Shown here: piece by piece, positions 46,501-61,500 of the stretch
Layout: the number at the start of each line of letters is the position of its first letter
How positions within the stretch are numbered: position 1 is the first letter of the stretch
Source of the DNA: Luzula sylvatica
Lineage: Eukaryota; Streptophyta; Magnoliopsida; Poales; Juncaceae
NCBI GenBank assembly: GCA_946800325.1
Contig: OX326959.1
Location: forward strand, 31,100,527-31,164,526
Length of the DNA stretch: 64,000 bases
Direction of reading: 5' to 3'
Program-made: the position numbers and the translations under genes
The notes under the pieces: generated by a model
The model's input: only the letters and a program-made list of their open reading frames with translations
Database searches by the model: none
What the model was told of the DNA's origin: nothing

Positions 46501-49500
46501 TTCTTAGTGTTTGTGAAATTTGGTGAAAAGTTATGTAGTAAAAGATACGATAGAAATGATCTAAAAACACGTTATTTGAACTCCTCAAAGCGTTAAAATC
46601 TTGTTTTGAATCGAAAAACAAACTTCCTTAGTGTTTGTGAAATTTGGTGAAAAGTTATGTAGTAAAAGATACGATACAAATGATCTAAAAACACGTTATT
46701 TGAACTCCTCAAAGCGTTAAAATCTTGTTTTGAATCTAAAAACAAACTTTCTTAGTGTTTGTGAAATGTGGTGAAAAGTTATGTAGTAAAAGATACGATA
46801 CAAATGATCTAAAAACACGTTATTTGAACTCCTCAAAGCGTTAAAATCTTGTTTTGATTCGAAAAACAAACTTCCTTAGTGTTTGTGAAATTTGGTGAAA
46901 AGTTATGTAGTAAAAGATACGATACGAATGTTCTAAAAACATGTTATTTGAACTCCTCAAAGCGTTAAAATCTTGTTTTGAATCTAAAAACAAACTTTCT
47001 TAGTGTTTGTGAAATTTGGTGAAAAGTTATGTAGTAAAAGATACGATACAAATGATCTAAAAACATGTTATTTGAACTCCTCAAAGCGTTAAAATCTTGT
47101 TTTGAATCGAAAAACAAACTTCCTTAGTGTTTGTGAAATTTGGTGAAAAGTTATGTAGTAAAAGATACGATACAAATGATCTAAAAACACATTATTTGAA
47201 CTCCTCAAAGCGTTAAAATCTTGTTTTGAATCGAAAAACAAACTTCCTTAGTGTTTGTGAAATTTGGTGAAAAGTTATGTAGTAAAAGATACGATACAAA
47301 TGATCTAAAAACACGTTATTTGAACTCCTCAAAGCGTTAAAATCTTGTTTTGAATCGAAAAACAAACTTCCTTAGTGTTTGTGAAATTTGGTGAAAAGTT
47401 AGGTTGTAAAAGATACGATACAAATGATCTAAGAACATGTTATTTGAACTCCTCAAAGCGTTAAAATCTTGTTTTGAATCGAAAAACAAACTTCCTTAGT
47501 GTTTGTGAAATTTGGTGAAAAGTTATGTAGTAAAAGATATGATACGAATGTTCTAAAAACATGTTATTTTAACTCCTCAAAGCGTTAAAATCTTGTTTTG
47601 AATCTAAAAACAAACTTTCTTAGTGTTTGTGAAATTTGGTGAAAAGTTATGTAGTAAAATATACAATACAAATGATCTAAAAACATGTTATTTGAACTCC
47701 TCAAAGCGTTAAAATCTTGTTTTGAATCGAAAAACAAACTTCCTTAATGTTTGTGAAATTTGGTGAAAAGTTATGTAGTAAAAGATACGATACAAATGAT
47801 CTAAAAACACGTTATTTGAACTCCTGAAAGCGTTAAAATCTTGTTTTGAATCGAAAAACAAACTTTCTTAGTGTTTGTGAAATTTGGTGAAAAGTTATGT
47901 AGTAAAAGATACGATACAAACGATCTAAAAACGCGTTATTTGAACTCCTCAAAGTGTTAAAATCTTGTTTTGAATCGAAAAACAAACTTTCATAGTGTTT
48001 GTGAAATTTGGTGAAAACTTATGTAGTAAAAGATACGATACAAACGATCTAAAAACACGTTATTTGAACTCCTCAAAGCGTTAAAATCTTGTTTTGAATC
48101 GAAAAACAAACTTTCTTAGTGTTTGTGAAATTTGGTGAAAAGTTATGTAGTAAAAGATACGATACAAATGATCTAAAAACACGTTATTTAAACTCCTCAA
48201 AGGGTTAAAATCTTGTTTTGAATCTAAAAACAAACTTCCTTAGTGTTTGTGAAATTTGGTGAAAAGTTATGTAGTAAAAATACGATACAAATGATCTAAA
48301 AACACGTTATTTGAACTCCTCATAGCGTTAAAATCTTGTTTTGAATCGAAAAACAAACTTCCTTAGTGTTTGTGAAATTTGGTGAAAAGTTATGTAGTAA
48401 AAGATACGATACAAATGATCTAAAAACACGTTAATTGAACTCCTCAAAGCGTTAAAATCTTGTTTTGAATCTAAAAACAAACTTTCATAGTGTTTGTGAA
48501 ATTTGGTGAAAAGTTATGTAGTAAAAGATACGATACAAACGATCTAAAAACACGTTATTTGAACTCCTCAAAGCGTTAAAATCTTGTTTTGAATCGAAAA
48601 ACAAACTTTCTTAGTGTTTGTGAAATTTGGTGAAAAGTTATGTAGTAAAAGATTCAATACAAATGATCTAAAAACACGTTAATTGAACTCCTCAAAGCGT
48701 TAAAATCTTGTTTTGAATCGAAAAACAAACTTCCTTAGTGTTTGTGAAATTTGGTGAAAAGTTATGTAGTAAAAGATACGATACAAATGATCTAAAAACA
48801 TGTTATTTGAACTCCTCAAAGCGTTAAAATCTTGTTTTGAATCTAAAAACAAAATTTCTTAGTGTTTGTGAAATTTGGTGAAAAGTTATGTAGTAAAAGA
48901 TACGATACAAATGATCTAAAAACACGTTATTTGAACTCCTCAAAGCGTTAAAATCTTGTTTTGAATCGAAAAACAAACTTCCTTAGTGTTTGTGAAATTT
49001 GGTGAAAAGTCATGTAGTAAAAGATACGATACAAATGATCTAAAAACACGTTATTTGAACTCCTCAAAGCGTTAAAATCTTGTTTTGAATCTAAAAACAA
49101 AATTTCATAGAGTTTGAAATTTGGTGAAAAGTTATGTAGTAAAAAATACGATACCAACGATCTAAAAACACGTTATTTGAACTCCTCAAAGCGTTAAAAT
49201 CTTGTTTTGAATCGAAAAACAAACTTCCTTAGTGTTTGTGAAATTTGGTGAAAAGTTATGTAGTAAAAGATACGATACAAATGATCTAAAAACATGTTAT
49301 TTGAACTCCTCAAAGCGTTAAAATCTGGTTTTGAATCGAAAAACAAATTTCTTAGTGTTTGTGAAATTTGGTGAAAAGTTATGTAGTAAAAGATACGATA
49401 CAAACGATCTAAAAACATGTTATTTGAACTCCTCAAAGCGTTAAAATCTTGTTTTGAATCGAAAAACAAACTTCCTTAGTGTTTGTGAAATTTGGTGAAA

Positions 49501-52500
49501 AGTTATGTAGTAAAAGAAACGATACAGATGATCTAAAAACATGTTATTTGAACTCCTCAAAGCGTTAAAATCTTGTTTTGAATCTAAAAACAAACTTTCT
49601 TAGTGTTTGTGAAATTTGGTGAAAAGTTATGTAGTAAAAGATACGATACAAACGATCTAAAAACACGTTATTTGAACTCCTCAAAGCGTTAAAATCTTGT
49701 TTTGAATCGAAAAACAAACTTCCTTAGTGTTTGTGAAATTTGGTGAAAAGTTATGTAGTAAAAGATACGATACAAATGATCTAAAAACACGTTATTTGAA
49801 CTCCTCATAACGTTAAAATCTTGTTTTGAATCGAAAAACAAACTTTCTTAGTGTTTGTAAAATTTGGTGAAAAGTTATGTAGTAAAAGATACGATACAAA
49901 TGATCTAAAAACATGTTATTTGAACTCCTCAATGCGTTAAAATCTTGTTTTGAATCGAAAAACAAATTTTCTTAGTGTTTGTGAAATTTGGTGAAAAGTT
50001 ATGTAGTAAAAGATACGATAGAAATGATCTAAAAACACGTTATTTGAACTCCTCAAAGCGTTAAAATCTTGTTTTGAATCGAAAAACAAACTTCCTTAGT
50101 GTTTGTGAAATTTGGTGAAAAGTTATGTAGTAAAAGATACGATACAAATGATCTAAAAACACATTATTTGAACTCCTCAAAGCGTTAAAATCTTGTTTTG
50201 AATCGAAAAACAAACTTCCTTAGTGTTTGTGAAATTTGGTGAAAAGTTATGTAGTAAAAGATACGATACAAATGATCTAAAAACACATTATTTGAACTCC
50301 TCAAAGCGTTAAAATCTTGTTTTGAATCGAAAAACAAACTTCCTTAGTGTTTGTGAAATTTGGTGAAAAGTTATGTAGTAAAAGATACGATACAAATGAT
50401 CTAAAAACACGTTATTTGAACTCCTCAAAGCGTTAAAATCTTGTTTTGAATCGAAAAACAAACTTCCTTAGTGTTTGTGAAATTTGGTGAAAAGTTAGGT
50501 TGTAAAAGATACGATACAAATGATCTAAAAACATGTTATTTGAACTCCTCAAAGCGTTAAAATCTTGTTTTGAATCGAAAAACAAACTTCCTTAGTGTTT
50601 GTGAAATTTGGTGAAAAGATATGTAGTAAAAGATATGATACGAATGTTCTAAAAACATGTTATTTTAACTCCTCAAAGCGTTAAAATCTTGTTTTGAATC
50701 TAAAAACAAACTTTCTTAGTGTTTGTGAAATTTGGTGAAAAGTTATGTAGTAAAATATACAATACAAATGATCTAAAAACATGTTATTTGAACTCCTCAA
50801 AGCGTTAAAATCTTGTTTTGAATCGAAAAACAAACTTCCTTAATGTTTGTGAAATTTGGTGAAAAGTTATGTAGTAAAAGATACGATACAAATGATCTAA
50901 AAACACGTTATTTGAACTCCTGAAAGCGTTAAAATCTTGTTTTGAATCGAAAAACAAACTTTCTTAGTGTTTGTGAAATTTGGTGAAAAGTTATGTAGTA
51001 AAAGATACGATACAAACGATCTAAAAACGCGTTATTTGAACTCCTCAAAGTGTTAAAATCTTGTTTTGAATCGAAAAACAAACTTTCATAGTGTTTGTGA
51101 AATTTGGTGAAAACTTATGTAGTAAAAGATACGATACAAACGATCTAAAAACACGTTATTTGAACTCCTCAAAGCGTTAAAATCTTGTTTTGAATCGAAA
51201 AACAAACTTTCTTAGTGTTTGTGAAATTTGGTGAAAAGTTATGTAGTAAAAGATACGATACAAATGATCTAAAAACACGTTATTTAAACTCCTCAAAGGG
51301 TTAAAATCTTGTTTTGAATCTAAAAACAAACTTCCTTAGTGTTTGTGAAATTTGGTGAAAAGTTATGTAGTAAAAATACGATACAAATGATCTAAAAACA
51401 CGTTATTTGAACTCCTCATAGCGTTAAAATCTTGTTTTGAATCGAAAAACAAACTTCCTTAGTGTTTGTGAAATTTGGTGAAAAGTTATGTAGTAAAAGA
51501 TACGATACAAATGATCTAAAAACACGTTAATTGAACTCCTCAAAGCGTTAAAATCTTGTTTTGAATCTAAAAACAAACTTTCATAGTGTTTGTGAAATTT
51601 GGTGAAAAGTTATGTAGTAAAAGATACGATACAAACGATCTAAAAACACGTTATTTGAACTCCTCAAAGCGTTAAAATCTTGTTTTGAATCGAAAAACAA
51701 ACTTTCTTAGTGTTTGTGAAATTTGGTGAAAAGTTATGTAGTAAAAGATTCAATACAAATGATCTAAAAACACGTTAATTGAACTCCTCAAAGCGTTAAA
51801 ATCTTGTTTTGAATCGAAAAACAAACTTCCTTAGTGTTTGTGAAATTTGGTGAAAAGTTATGTAGTAAAAGATACGATACAAATGATCTAAAAACATGTT
51901 ATTTGAACTCCTCAAAGCGTTAAAATCTTGTTTTGAATCTAAAAACAAAATTTCTTAGTGTTTGTGAAATTTGGTGAAAAGTTATGTAGTAAAAGATACG
52001 ATACAAATGATCTAAAAACACGTTATTTGAACTCCTCAAAGCGTTAAAATCTTGTTTTGAATCGAAAAACAAACTTCCTTAGTGTTTGTGAAATTTGGTG
52101 AAAAGTCATGTAGTAAAAGATACGATACAAATGATCTAAAAACACGTTATTTGAACTCCTCAAAGCGTTAAAATCTTGTTTTGAATCTAAAAACAAACTT
52201 TCATAGAGTTTGAAATTTGGTGAAAAGTTATGTAGTAAAAAATACGATACCAACGATCTAAAAACACGTTATTTGAACTCCTCAAAGCGTTAAAATCTTG
52301 TTTTGAATCGAAAAACAAACTTCCTTAGTGTTTGTGAAATTTGGTGAAAAGTTATGTAGTAAAAGATACGATACAAATGATCTAAAAACATGTTATTTGA
52401 ACTCCTCAAAGCGTTAAAATCTGGTTTTGAATCGAAAAACAAATTTCTTAGTGTTTGTGAAATTTGGTGAAAAGTTATGTAGTAAAAGATACGATACAAA

Positions 52501-55500
52501 CGATCTAAAAACATGTTATTTGAACTCCTCAAAGCGTTAAAATCTTGTTTTGAATCGAAAAACAAACTTCCTTAGTGTTTGTGAAATTTGGTGAAAAGTT
52601 ATGTAGTAAAAGATACGATACAAATGATCTAAAAACATGTTATTTGAACTCCTCAAAGCGTTAAAATCTTGTTTTGAATCTAAAAACAAAATTTCTTAGT
52701 GTTTGTGAAATTTGGTGAAAAGTTATGTAGTAAAAGATACGATACAAATGATCTAAAACCACGTTATTTGAACTCCTCAAAGCGTTAAAATCTTGTTTTG
52801 AATCGAAAAACAAACTTCCTTAGTGTTTGTGAAATTTGGTGAAAAGTCATGTAGTAAAAGATACGATACAAATGATCTAAAAACACGTTATTTGAACTCC
52901 TCAAAGCGTTAAAATCTTGTTTTGAATCTAAAAACAAACTTTCATAGAGTTTGAAATTTGGTGAAAAGTTATGTAGTAAAAAATACGATACCAACGATCT
53001 AAAAACACGTTATTTGAACTCCTCAAAGCGTTAAAATCTTGTTTTGAATCGAAAAACAAACTTCCTTAGTGTTTGTGAAATTTGGTGAAAAGTTATGTAG
53101 TAAAAGATACGATACAAATGATCTAAAAACATGTTATTTGAACTCCTCAAAGCGTTAAAATCTGGTTTTGAATCGAAAAACAAATTTCTTAGTGTTTGTG
53201 AAATTTGGTGAAAAGTTATGTAGTAAAAGATACGATACAAACGATCTAAAAACATGTTATTTGAACTCCTCAAAGCGTTAAAATCTTGTTTTGAATCGAA
53301 AAACAAACTTCCTTAGTGTTTGTGAAATTTGGTGAAAAGTTATGTAGTAAAAGAAACGATACAGATGATCTAAAAACATGTTATTTGAACTCCTCAAAGC
53401 GTTAAAATCTTGTTTTGAATCTAAAAACAAACTTTCTTAGTGTTTGTGAAATTTGGTGAAAAGTTATGTAGTAAAAGATACGATACAAACGATCTAAAAA
53501 CACGTTATTTGAACTCCTCAAAGCGTTAAAATCTTGTTTTGAATCGAAAAACAAACTTCCTTAGTGTTTGTGAAATTTGGTGAAAAGTTATGTAGTAAAA
53601 GATACGATACAAATGATCTAAAAACACGTTATTTGAACTCCTCATAACGTTAAAATCTTGTTTTGAATCGAAAAACAAACTTTCTTAGTGTTTGTAAAAT
53701 TTGGTGAAAAGTTATGTAGTAAAAGATACGATACAAATGATCTAAAAACATGTTATTTGAACTCCTCAATGCGTTAAAATCTTGTTTTGAATCGAAAAAC
53801 AAATTTTCTTAGTGTTTGTGAAATTTGGTGAAAAGTTATGTAGTAAAAGATACGATAGAAATGATCTAAAAACACGTTATTTGAACTCCTCAAAGCGTTA
53901 AAATCTTGTTTTGAATCGAAAAACAAACTTCCTTAGTGTTTGTGAAATTTGGTGAAAAGTTATGTAGTAAAAGATACGATACAAATGATCTAAAAACACA
54001 TTATTTGAACTCCTCAAAGCGTTAAAATCTTGTTTTGAATCGAAAAACAAACTTCCTTAGTGTTTGTGAAATTTGGTGAAAAGTTATGTAGTAAAAGATA
54101 CGATACAAATGATCTAAAAACACATTATTTGAACTCCTCAAAGCGTTAAAATCTTGTTTTGAATCGAAAAACAAACTTCCTTAGTGTTTGTGAAATTTGG
54201 TGAAAAGTTATGTAGTAAAAGATACGATACAAATGATCTAAAAACACGTTATTTGAACTCCTCAAAGCGTTAAAATCTTGTTTTGAATCGAAAAACAAAC
54301 TTCCTTAGTGTTTGTGAAATTTGGTGAAAAGTTAGGTTGTAAAAGATACGATACAAATGATCTAAAAACATGTTATTTGAACTCCTCAAAGCGTTAAAAT
54401 CTTGTTTTGAATCGAAAAACAAACTTCCTTAGTGTTTGTGAAATTTGGTGAAAAGATATGTAGTAAAAGATATGATACGAATGTTCTAAAAACATGTTAT
54501 TTTAACTCCTCAAAGCGTTAAAATCTTGTTTTGAATCTAAAAACAAACTTTCTTAGTGTTTGTGAAATTTGGTGAAAAGTTATGTAGTAAAATATACAAT
54601 ACAAATGATCTAAAAACATGTTATTTGAACTCCTCAAAGCGTTAAAATCTTGTTTTGAATCGAAAAACAAACTTCCTTAATGTTTGTGAAATTTGGTGAA
54701 AAGTTATGTAGTAAAAGATACGATACAAATGATCTAAAAACACGTTATTTGAACTCCTGAAAGCGTTAAAATCTTGTTTTGAATCGAAAAACAAACTTTC
54801 TTAGTGTTTGTGAAATTTGGTGAAAAGTTATGTAGTAAAAGATACGATACAAACGATCTAAAAACGCGTTATTTGAACTCCTCAAAGTGTTAAAATCTTG
54901 TTTTGAATCGAAAAACAAACTTTCATAGTGTTTGTGAAATTTGGTGAAAACTTATGTAGTAAAAGATACGATACAAACGATCTAAAAACACGTTATTTGA
55001 ACTCCTCAAAGCGTTAAAATCTTGTTTTGAATCGAAAAACAAACTTTCTTAGTGTTTGTGAAATTTGGTGAAAAGTTATGTAGTAAAAGATACGATACAA
55101 ATGATCTAAAAACACGTTATTTAAACTCCTCAAAGGGTTAAAATCTTGTTTTGAATCTAAAAACAAACTTCCTTAGTGTTTGTGAAATTTGGTGAAAAGT
55201 TATGTAGTAAAAATACGATACAAATGATCTAAAAACACGTTATTTGAACTCCTCATAGCGTTAAAATCTTGTTTTGAATCGAAAAACAAACTTCCTTAGT
55301 GTTTGTGAAATTTGGTGAAAAGTTATGTAGTAAAAGATACGATACAAATGATCTAAAAACACGTTAATTGAACTCCTCAAAGCGTTAAAATCTTGTTTTG
55401 AATCTAAAAACAAACTTTCATAGTGTTTGTGAAATTTGGTGAAAAGTTATGTAGTAAAAGATACGATACAAACGATCTAAAAACACGTTATTTGAACTCC

Positions 55501-58500
55501 TCAAAGCGTTAAAATCTTGTTTTGAATCGAAAAACAAACTTTCTTAGTGTTTGTGAAATTTGGTGAAAAGTTATGTAGTAAAAGATTCAATACAAATGAT
55601 CTAAAAACACGTTAATTGAACTCCTCAAAGCGTTAAAATCTTGTTTTGAATCGAAAAACAAACTTCCTTAGTGTTTGTGAAATTTGGTGAAAAGTTATGT
55701 AGTAAAAGATACGATACAAATGATCTAAAAACATGTTATTTGAACTCCTCAAAGCGTTAAAATCTTGTTTTGAATCTAAAAACAAAATTTCTTAGTGTTT
55801 GTGAAATTTGGTGAAAAGTTATGTAGTAAAAGATACGATACAAATGATCTAAAAACACGTTATTTGAACTCCTCAAAGCGTTAAAATCTTGTTTTGAATC
55901 GAAAAACAAACTTCCTTAGTGTTTGTGAAATTTGGTGAAAAGTCATGTAGTAAAAGATACGATACAAATGATCTAAAAACACGTTATTTGAACTCCTCAA
56001 AGCGTTAAAATCTTGTTTTGAATCTAAAAACAAACTTTCATAGAGTTTGAAATTTGGTGAAAAGTTATGTAGTAAAAAATACGATACCAACGATCTAAAA
56101 ACACGTTATTTGAACTCCTCAAAGCGTTAAAATCTTGTTTTGAATCGAAAAACAAACTTCCTTAGTGTTTGTGAAATTTGGTGAAAAGTTATGTAGTAAA
56201 AGATACGATACAAATGATCTAAAAACATGTTATTTGAACTCCTCAAAGCGTTAAAATCTGGTTTTGAATCGAAAAACAAATTTCTTAGTGTTTGTGAAAT
56301 TTGGTGAAAAGTTATGTAGTAAAAGATACGATACAAACGATCTAAAAACATGTTATTTGAACTCCTCAAAGCGTTAAAATCTTGTTTTGAATCGAAAAAC
56401 AAACTTCCTTAGTGTTTGTGAAATTTGGTGAAAAGTTATGTAGTAAAAGATACGATACAAATGATCTAAAAACATGTTATTTGAACTCCTCAAAGCGTTA
56501 AAATCTTGTTTTGAATCTAAAAACAAAATTTCTTAGTGTTTGTGAAATTTGGTGAAAAGTTATGTAGTAAAAGATACGATACAAATGATCTAAAACCACG
56601 TTATTTGAACTCCTCAAAGCGTTAAAATCTTGTTTTGAATCGAAAAAAAACTTCCTTAGTGTTTGTGAAATTTGGTGAAAAGTCATGTAGTAAAAGATAC
56701 GATACAAATGATCTAAAAACACGTTATTTGAACTCCTCAAAGCGTTAAAATCTTGTTTTGAATCTAAAAACAAACTTTCATAGAGTTTGAAATTTGGTGA
56801 AAAGTTATGTAGTAAAAAATACGATACCAACGATCTAAAAACACGTTATTTGAACTCCTCAAAGCGTTAAAATCTTGTTTTGAATCGAAAAACAAACTTC
56901 CTTAGTGTTTGTGAAATTTGGTGAAAAGTTATGTAGTAAAAGATACGATACAAATGATCTAAAAACATGTTATTTGAACTCCTCTAAGCGTTAAAATCTG
57001 GTTTTGAATCGAAAAACAAATTTCTTAGTGTTTGTGAAATTTGGTGAAAAGTTATGTAGTAAAAGATACGATACAAACGATCTAAAAACATGTTATTTGA
57101 ACTCCTCAAAGCGTTAAAATCTTGTTTTGAATCGAAAAACAAACTTCCTTAGTGTTTGTGAAATTTGGTGAAAAGTTATGTAGTAAAAGAAACGATACAG
57201 ATGATCTAAAAACATGTTATTTGAACTCCTCAAAGCGTTAAAATCTTGTTTTGAATCTAAAAACAAACTTTCTTAGTGTTTGTGAAATTTGGTGAAAAGT
57301 TATGTAGTAAAAGATACGATACAAACGATCTAAAAACACGTTATTTGAACTCCTCAAAGCGTTAAAATCTTGTTTTGAATCGAAAAACAAACTTCCTTAG
57401 TGTTTGTGAAATTTGGTGAAAAGTTATGTAGTAAAAGATACGATACAAATGATCTAAAAACACGTTATTTGAACTCCTCATAACGTTAAAATCTTGTTTT
57501 GAATCGAAAAACAAACTTTCTTAGTGTTTGTAAAATTTGGTGAAAAGTTATGTAGTAAAAGATACGATACAAATGATCTAAAAACATGTTATTTGAACTC
57601 CTCAATGCGTTAAAATCTTGTTTTGAATCGAAAAACAAATTTTCTTAGTGTTTGTGAAATTTGGTGAAAAGTTATGTAGTAAAAGATACGATAGAAATGA
57701 TCTAAAAACACGTTATTTGAACTCCTCAAAGCGTTAAAATCTTGTTTTGAATCGAAAAACAAACTTCCTTAGTGTTTGTGAAATTTGGTGAAAAGTTATG
57801 TAGTAAAAGATACGATACAAATGATCTAAAAACACATTATTTGAACTCCTCAAAGCGTTAAAATCTTGTTTTGAATCGAAAAACAAACTTCCTTAGTGTT
57901 TGTGAAATTTGGTGAAAAGTTATGTAGTAAAAGATACGATACAAATGATCTAAAAACACATTATTTGAACTCCTCAAAGCGTTAAAATCTTGTTTTGAAT
58001 CGAAAAACAAACTTCCTTAGTGTTTGTGAAATTTGGTGAAAAGTTATGTAGTAAAAGATACGATACAAATGATCTAAAAACACGTTATTTGAACTCCTCA
58101 AAGCGTTAAAATCTTGTTTTGAATCGAAAAACAAACTTCCTTAGTGTTTGTGAAATTTGGTGAAAAGTTAGGTTGTAAAAGATACGATACAAATGATCTA
58201 AAAACATGTTATTTGAACTCCTCAAAGCGTTAAAATCTTGTTTTGAATCGAAAAACAAACTTCCTTAGTGTTTGTGAAATTTGGTGAAAAGATATGTAGT
58301 AAAAGATATGATACGAATGTTCTAAAAACATGTTATTTTAACTCCTCAAAGCGTTAAAATCTTGTTTTGAATCTAAAAACAAACTTTCTTAGTGTTTGTG
58401 AAATTTGGTGAAAAGTTATGTAGTAAAATATACAATACAAATGATCTAAAAACATGTTATTTGAACTCCTCAAAGCGTTAAAATCTTGTTTTGAATCGAA

Positions 58501-61500
58501 AAACAAACTTCCTTAATGTTTGTGAAATTTGGTGAAAAGTTATGTAGTAAAAGATACGATACAAATGATCTAAAAACACGTTATTTGAACTCCTGAAAGC
58601 GTTAAAATCTTGTTTTGAATCGAAAAACAAACTTTCTTAGTGTTTGTGAAATTTGGTGAAAAGTTATGTAGTAAAAGATACGATACAAACGATCTAAAAA
58701 CGCGTTATTTGAACTCCTCAAAGTGTTAAAATCTTGTTTTGAATCGAAAAACAAACTTTCATAGTGTTTGTGAAATTTGGTGAAAACTTATGTAGTAAAA
58801 GATACGATACAAACGATCTAAAAACACGTTATTTGAACTCCTCAAAGCGTTAAAATCTTGTTTTGAATCGAAAAACAAACTTTCTTAGTGTTTGTGAAAT
58901 TTGGTGAAAAGTTATGTAGTAAAAGATACGATACAAATGATCTAAAAACACGTTATTTAAACTCCTCAAAGGGTTAAAATCTTGTTTTGAATCTAAAAAC
59001 AAACTTCCTTAGTGTTTGTGAAATTTGGTGAAAAGTTATGTAGTAAAAATACGATACAAATGATCTAAAAACACGTTATTTGAACTCCTCATAGCGTTAA
59101 AATCTTGTTTTGAATCGAAAAACAAACTTCCTTAGTGTTTGTGAAATTTGGTGAAAAGTTATGTAGTAAAAGATACGATACAAATGATCTAAAAACACGT
59201 TAATTGAACTCCTCAAAGCGTTAAAATCTTGTTTTGAATCTAAAAACAAACTTTCATAGTGTTTATGAAATTTGGTGAAAAGTTATGTAGTAAAAGATAC
59301 GATACAAACGATCTAAAAACACGTTATTTGAACTCCTCAAAGCGTTAAAATCTTGTTTTGAATCGAAAAACAAACTTTCTTAGTGTTTGTGAAATTTGGT
59401 GAAAAGTTATGTAGTAAAAGATTCAATACAAATGATCTAAAAACACGTTAATTGAACTCCTCAAAGCGTTAAAATCTTGTTTTGAATCGAAAAACAAACT
59501 TCCTTAGTGTTTGTGAAATTTGGTGAAAAGTTATGTAGTAAAAGATACGATACAAATGATCTAAAAACATGTTATTTGAACTCCTCAAAGCGTTAAAATC
59601 TTGTTTTGAATCTAAAAACAAAATTTCTTAGTGTTTGTGAAATTTGGTGAAAAGTTATGTAGTAAAAGATACGATACAAATGATCTAAAAACACGTTATT
59701 TGAACTCCTCAAAGCGTTAAAATCTTGTTTTGAATCGAAAAACAAACTTCCTTAGTGTTTGTGAAATTTGGTGAAAAGTCATGTAGTAAAAGATACGATA
59801 CAAATGATCTAAAAACACGTTATTTGAACTCCTCAAAGCGTTAAAATCTTGTTTTGAATCTAAAAACAAACTTTCATAGAGTTTGAAATTTGGTGAAAAG
59901 TTATGTAGTAAAAAATACGATACCAACGATCTAAAAACACGTTATTTGAACTCCTCAAAGCGTTAAAATCTTGTTTTGAATCGAAAAACAAACTTCCTTA
60001 GTGTTTGTGAAATTTGGTGAAAAGTTATGTAGTAAAAGATACGATACAAATGATCTAAAAACATGTTATTTGAACTCCTCAAAGCGTTAAAATCTGGTTT
60101 TGAATCGAAAAACAAATTTCTTAGTGTTTGTGAAATTTGGTGAAAAGTTATGTAGTAAAAGATACGATACAAACGATCTAAAAACATGTTATTTGAACTC
60201 CTCAAAGCGTTAAAATCTTGTTTTGAATCGAAAAACAAACTTCCTTAGTGTTTGTGAAATTTGGTGAAAAGTTATGTAGTAAAAGAAACGATACAGATGA
60301 TCTAAAAACATGTTATTTGAACTCCTCAAAGCGTTAAAATCTTGTTTTGAATCTAAAAACAAACTTTCTTAGTGTTTGTGAAATTTGGTGAAAAGTTATG
60401 TAGTAAAAGATACGATACAAACGATCTAAAAACACGTTATTTGAACTCCTCAAAGCGTTAAAATCTTGTTTTGAATCGAAAAACAAACTTCCTTAGTGTT
60501 TGTGAAATTTGGTGAAAAGTTATGTAGTAAAAGATACGATACAAATGATCTAAAAACACGTTATTTGAACTCCTCATAACGTTAAAATCTTGTTTTGAAT
60601 CGAAAAACAAACTTTCTTAGTGTTTGTAAAATTTGGTGAAAAGTTATGTAGTAAAAGATACGATACAAATGATCTAAAAACATGTTATTTGAACTCCTCA
60701 ATGCGTTAAAATCTTGTTTTGAATCGAAAAACAAATTTTCTTAGTGTTTGTGAAATTTGGTGAAAAGTTATGTAGTAAAAGATACGATAGAAATGATCTA
60801 AAAACACGTTATTTGAACTCCTCAAAGCGTTAAAATCTTGTTTTGAATCGAAAAACAAACTTCCTTAGTGTTTGTGAAATTTGGTGAAAAGTTATGTAGT
60901 AAAAGATACGATACAAATGATCTAAAAACACATTATTTGAACTCCTCAAAGCGTTAAAATCTTGTTTTGAATCTAAAAACAAACTTTCTTAGTGTTTGTG
61001 AAATGTGGTGAAAAGTTATGTAGTAAAAGATACGATACAAATGATCTAAAAACACATTATTTGAACTCCTCAAAGCGTTAAAATCTTGTTTTGAATCGAA
61101 AAACAAACTTCCTTAGTGTTTGTGAAATTTGGTGAAAAGTTATGTAGTAAAAGATACGATACGAATGTTCTAAAAACATGTTATTTGAACTCCACAAAGC
61201 GTTAAAATCTTGTTTTGAATCTAAAAACAAACTTTCTTAGTGTTTGTGAAATTTGGTGAAAAGTTATGTAGTAAAAGATACGATACAAATGATCTAAAAA
61301 CATGTTATTTGAACTCCTCAAAGCGTTAAAATCTTGTTTTGAATCGAAAAACAAACTTCCTTAGTGTTTGTGAAATTTGGTGAAAAGTTATGTAGTAAAA
61401 GATACGATACAAATGATCTAAAAACACATTATTTGAACTTCTCAAAGCGTTAAAATCTTGTTTTGAATCGAAAAACAAACTTCCTTAGTGTTTGTGAAAT

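Noticed and set aside
45110..60238. Repeated minus-strand frames of 69, 91 and 110 residues (FFDSKQDFNALRSSNN-type) that look like a conserved protein family
   Set aside because: They are translations of the 124-bp satellite. Because 124 is not a multiple of three, each unit is read in a different frame. The apparent conservation follows from the higher-order repeat. The 110-residue version arises from a one-base deletion near 56647.
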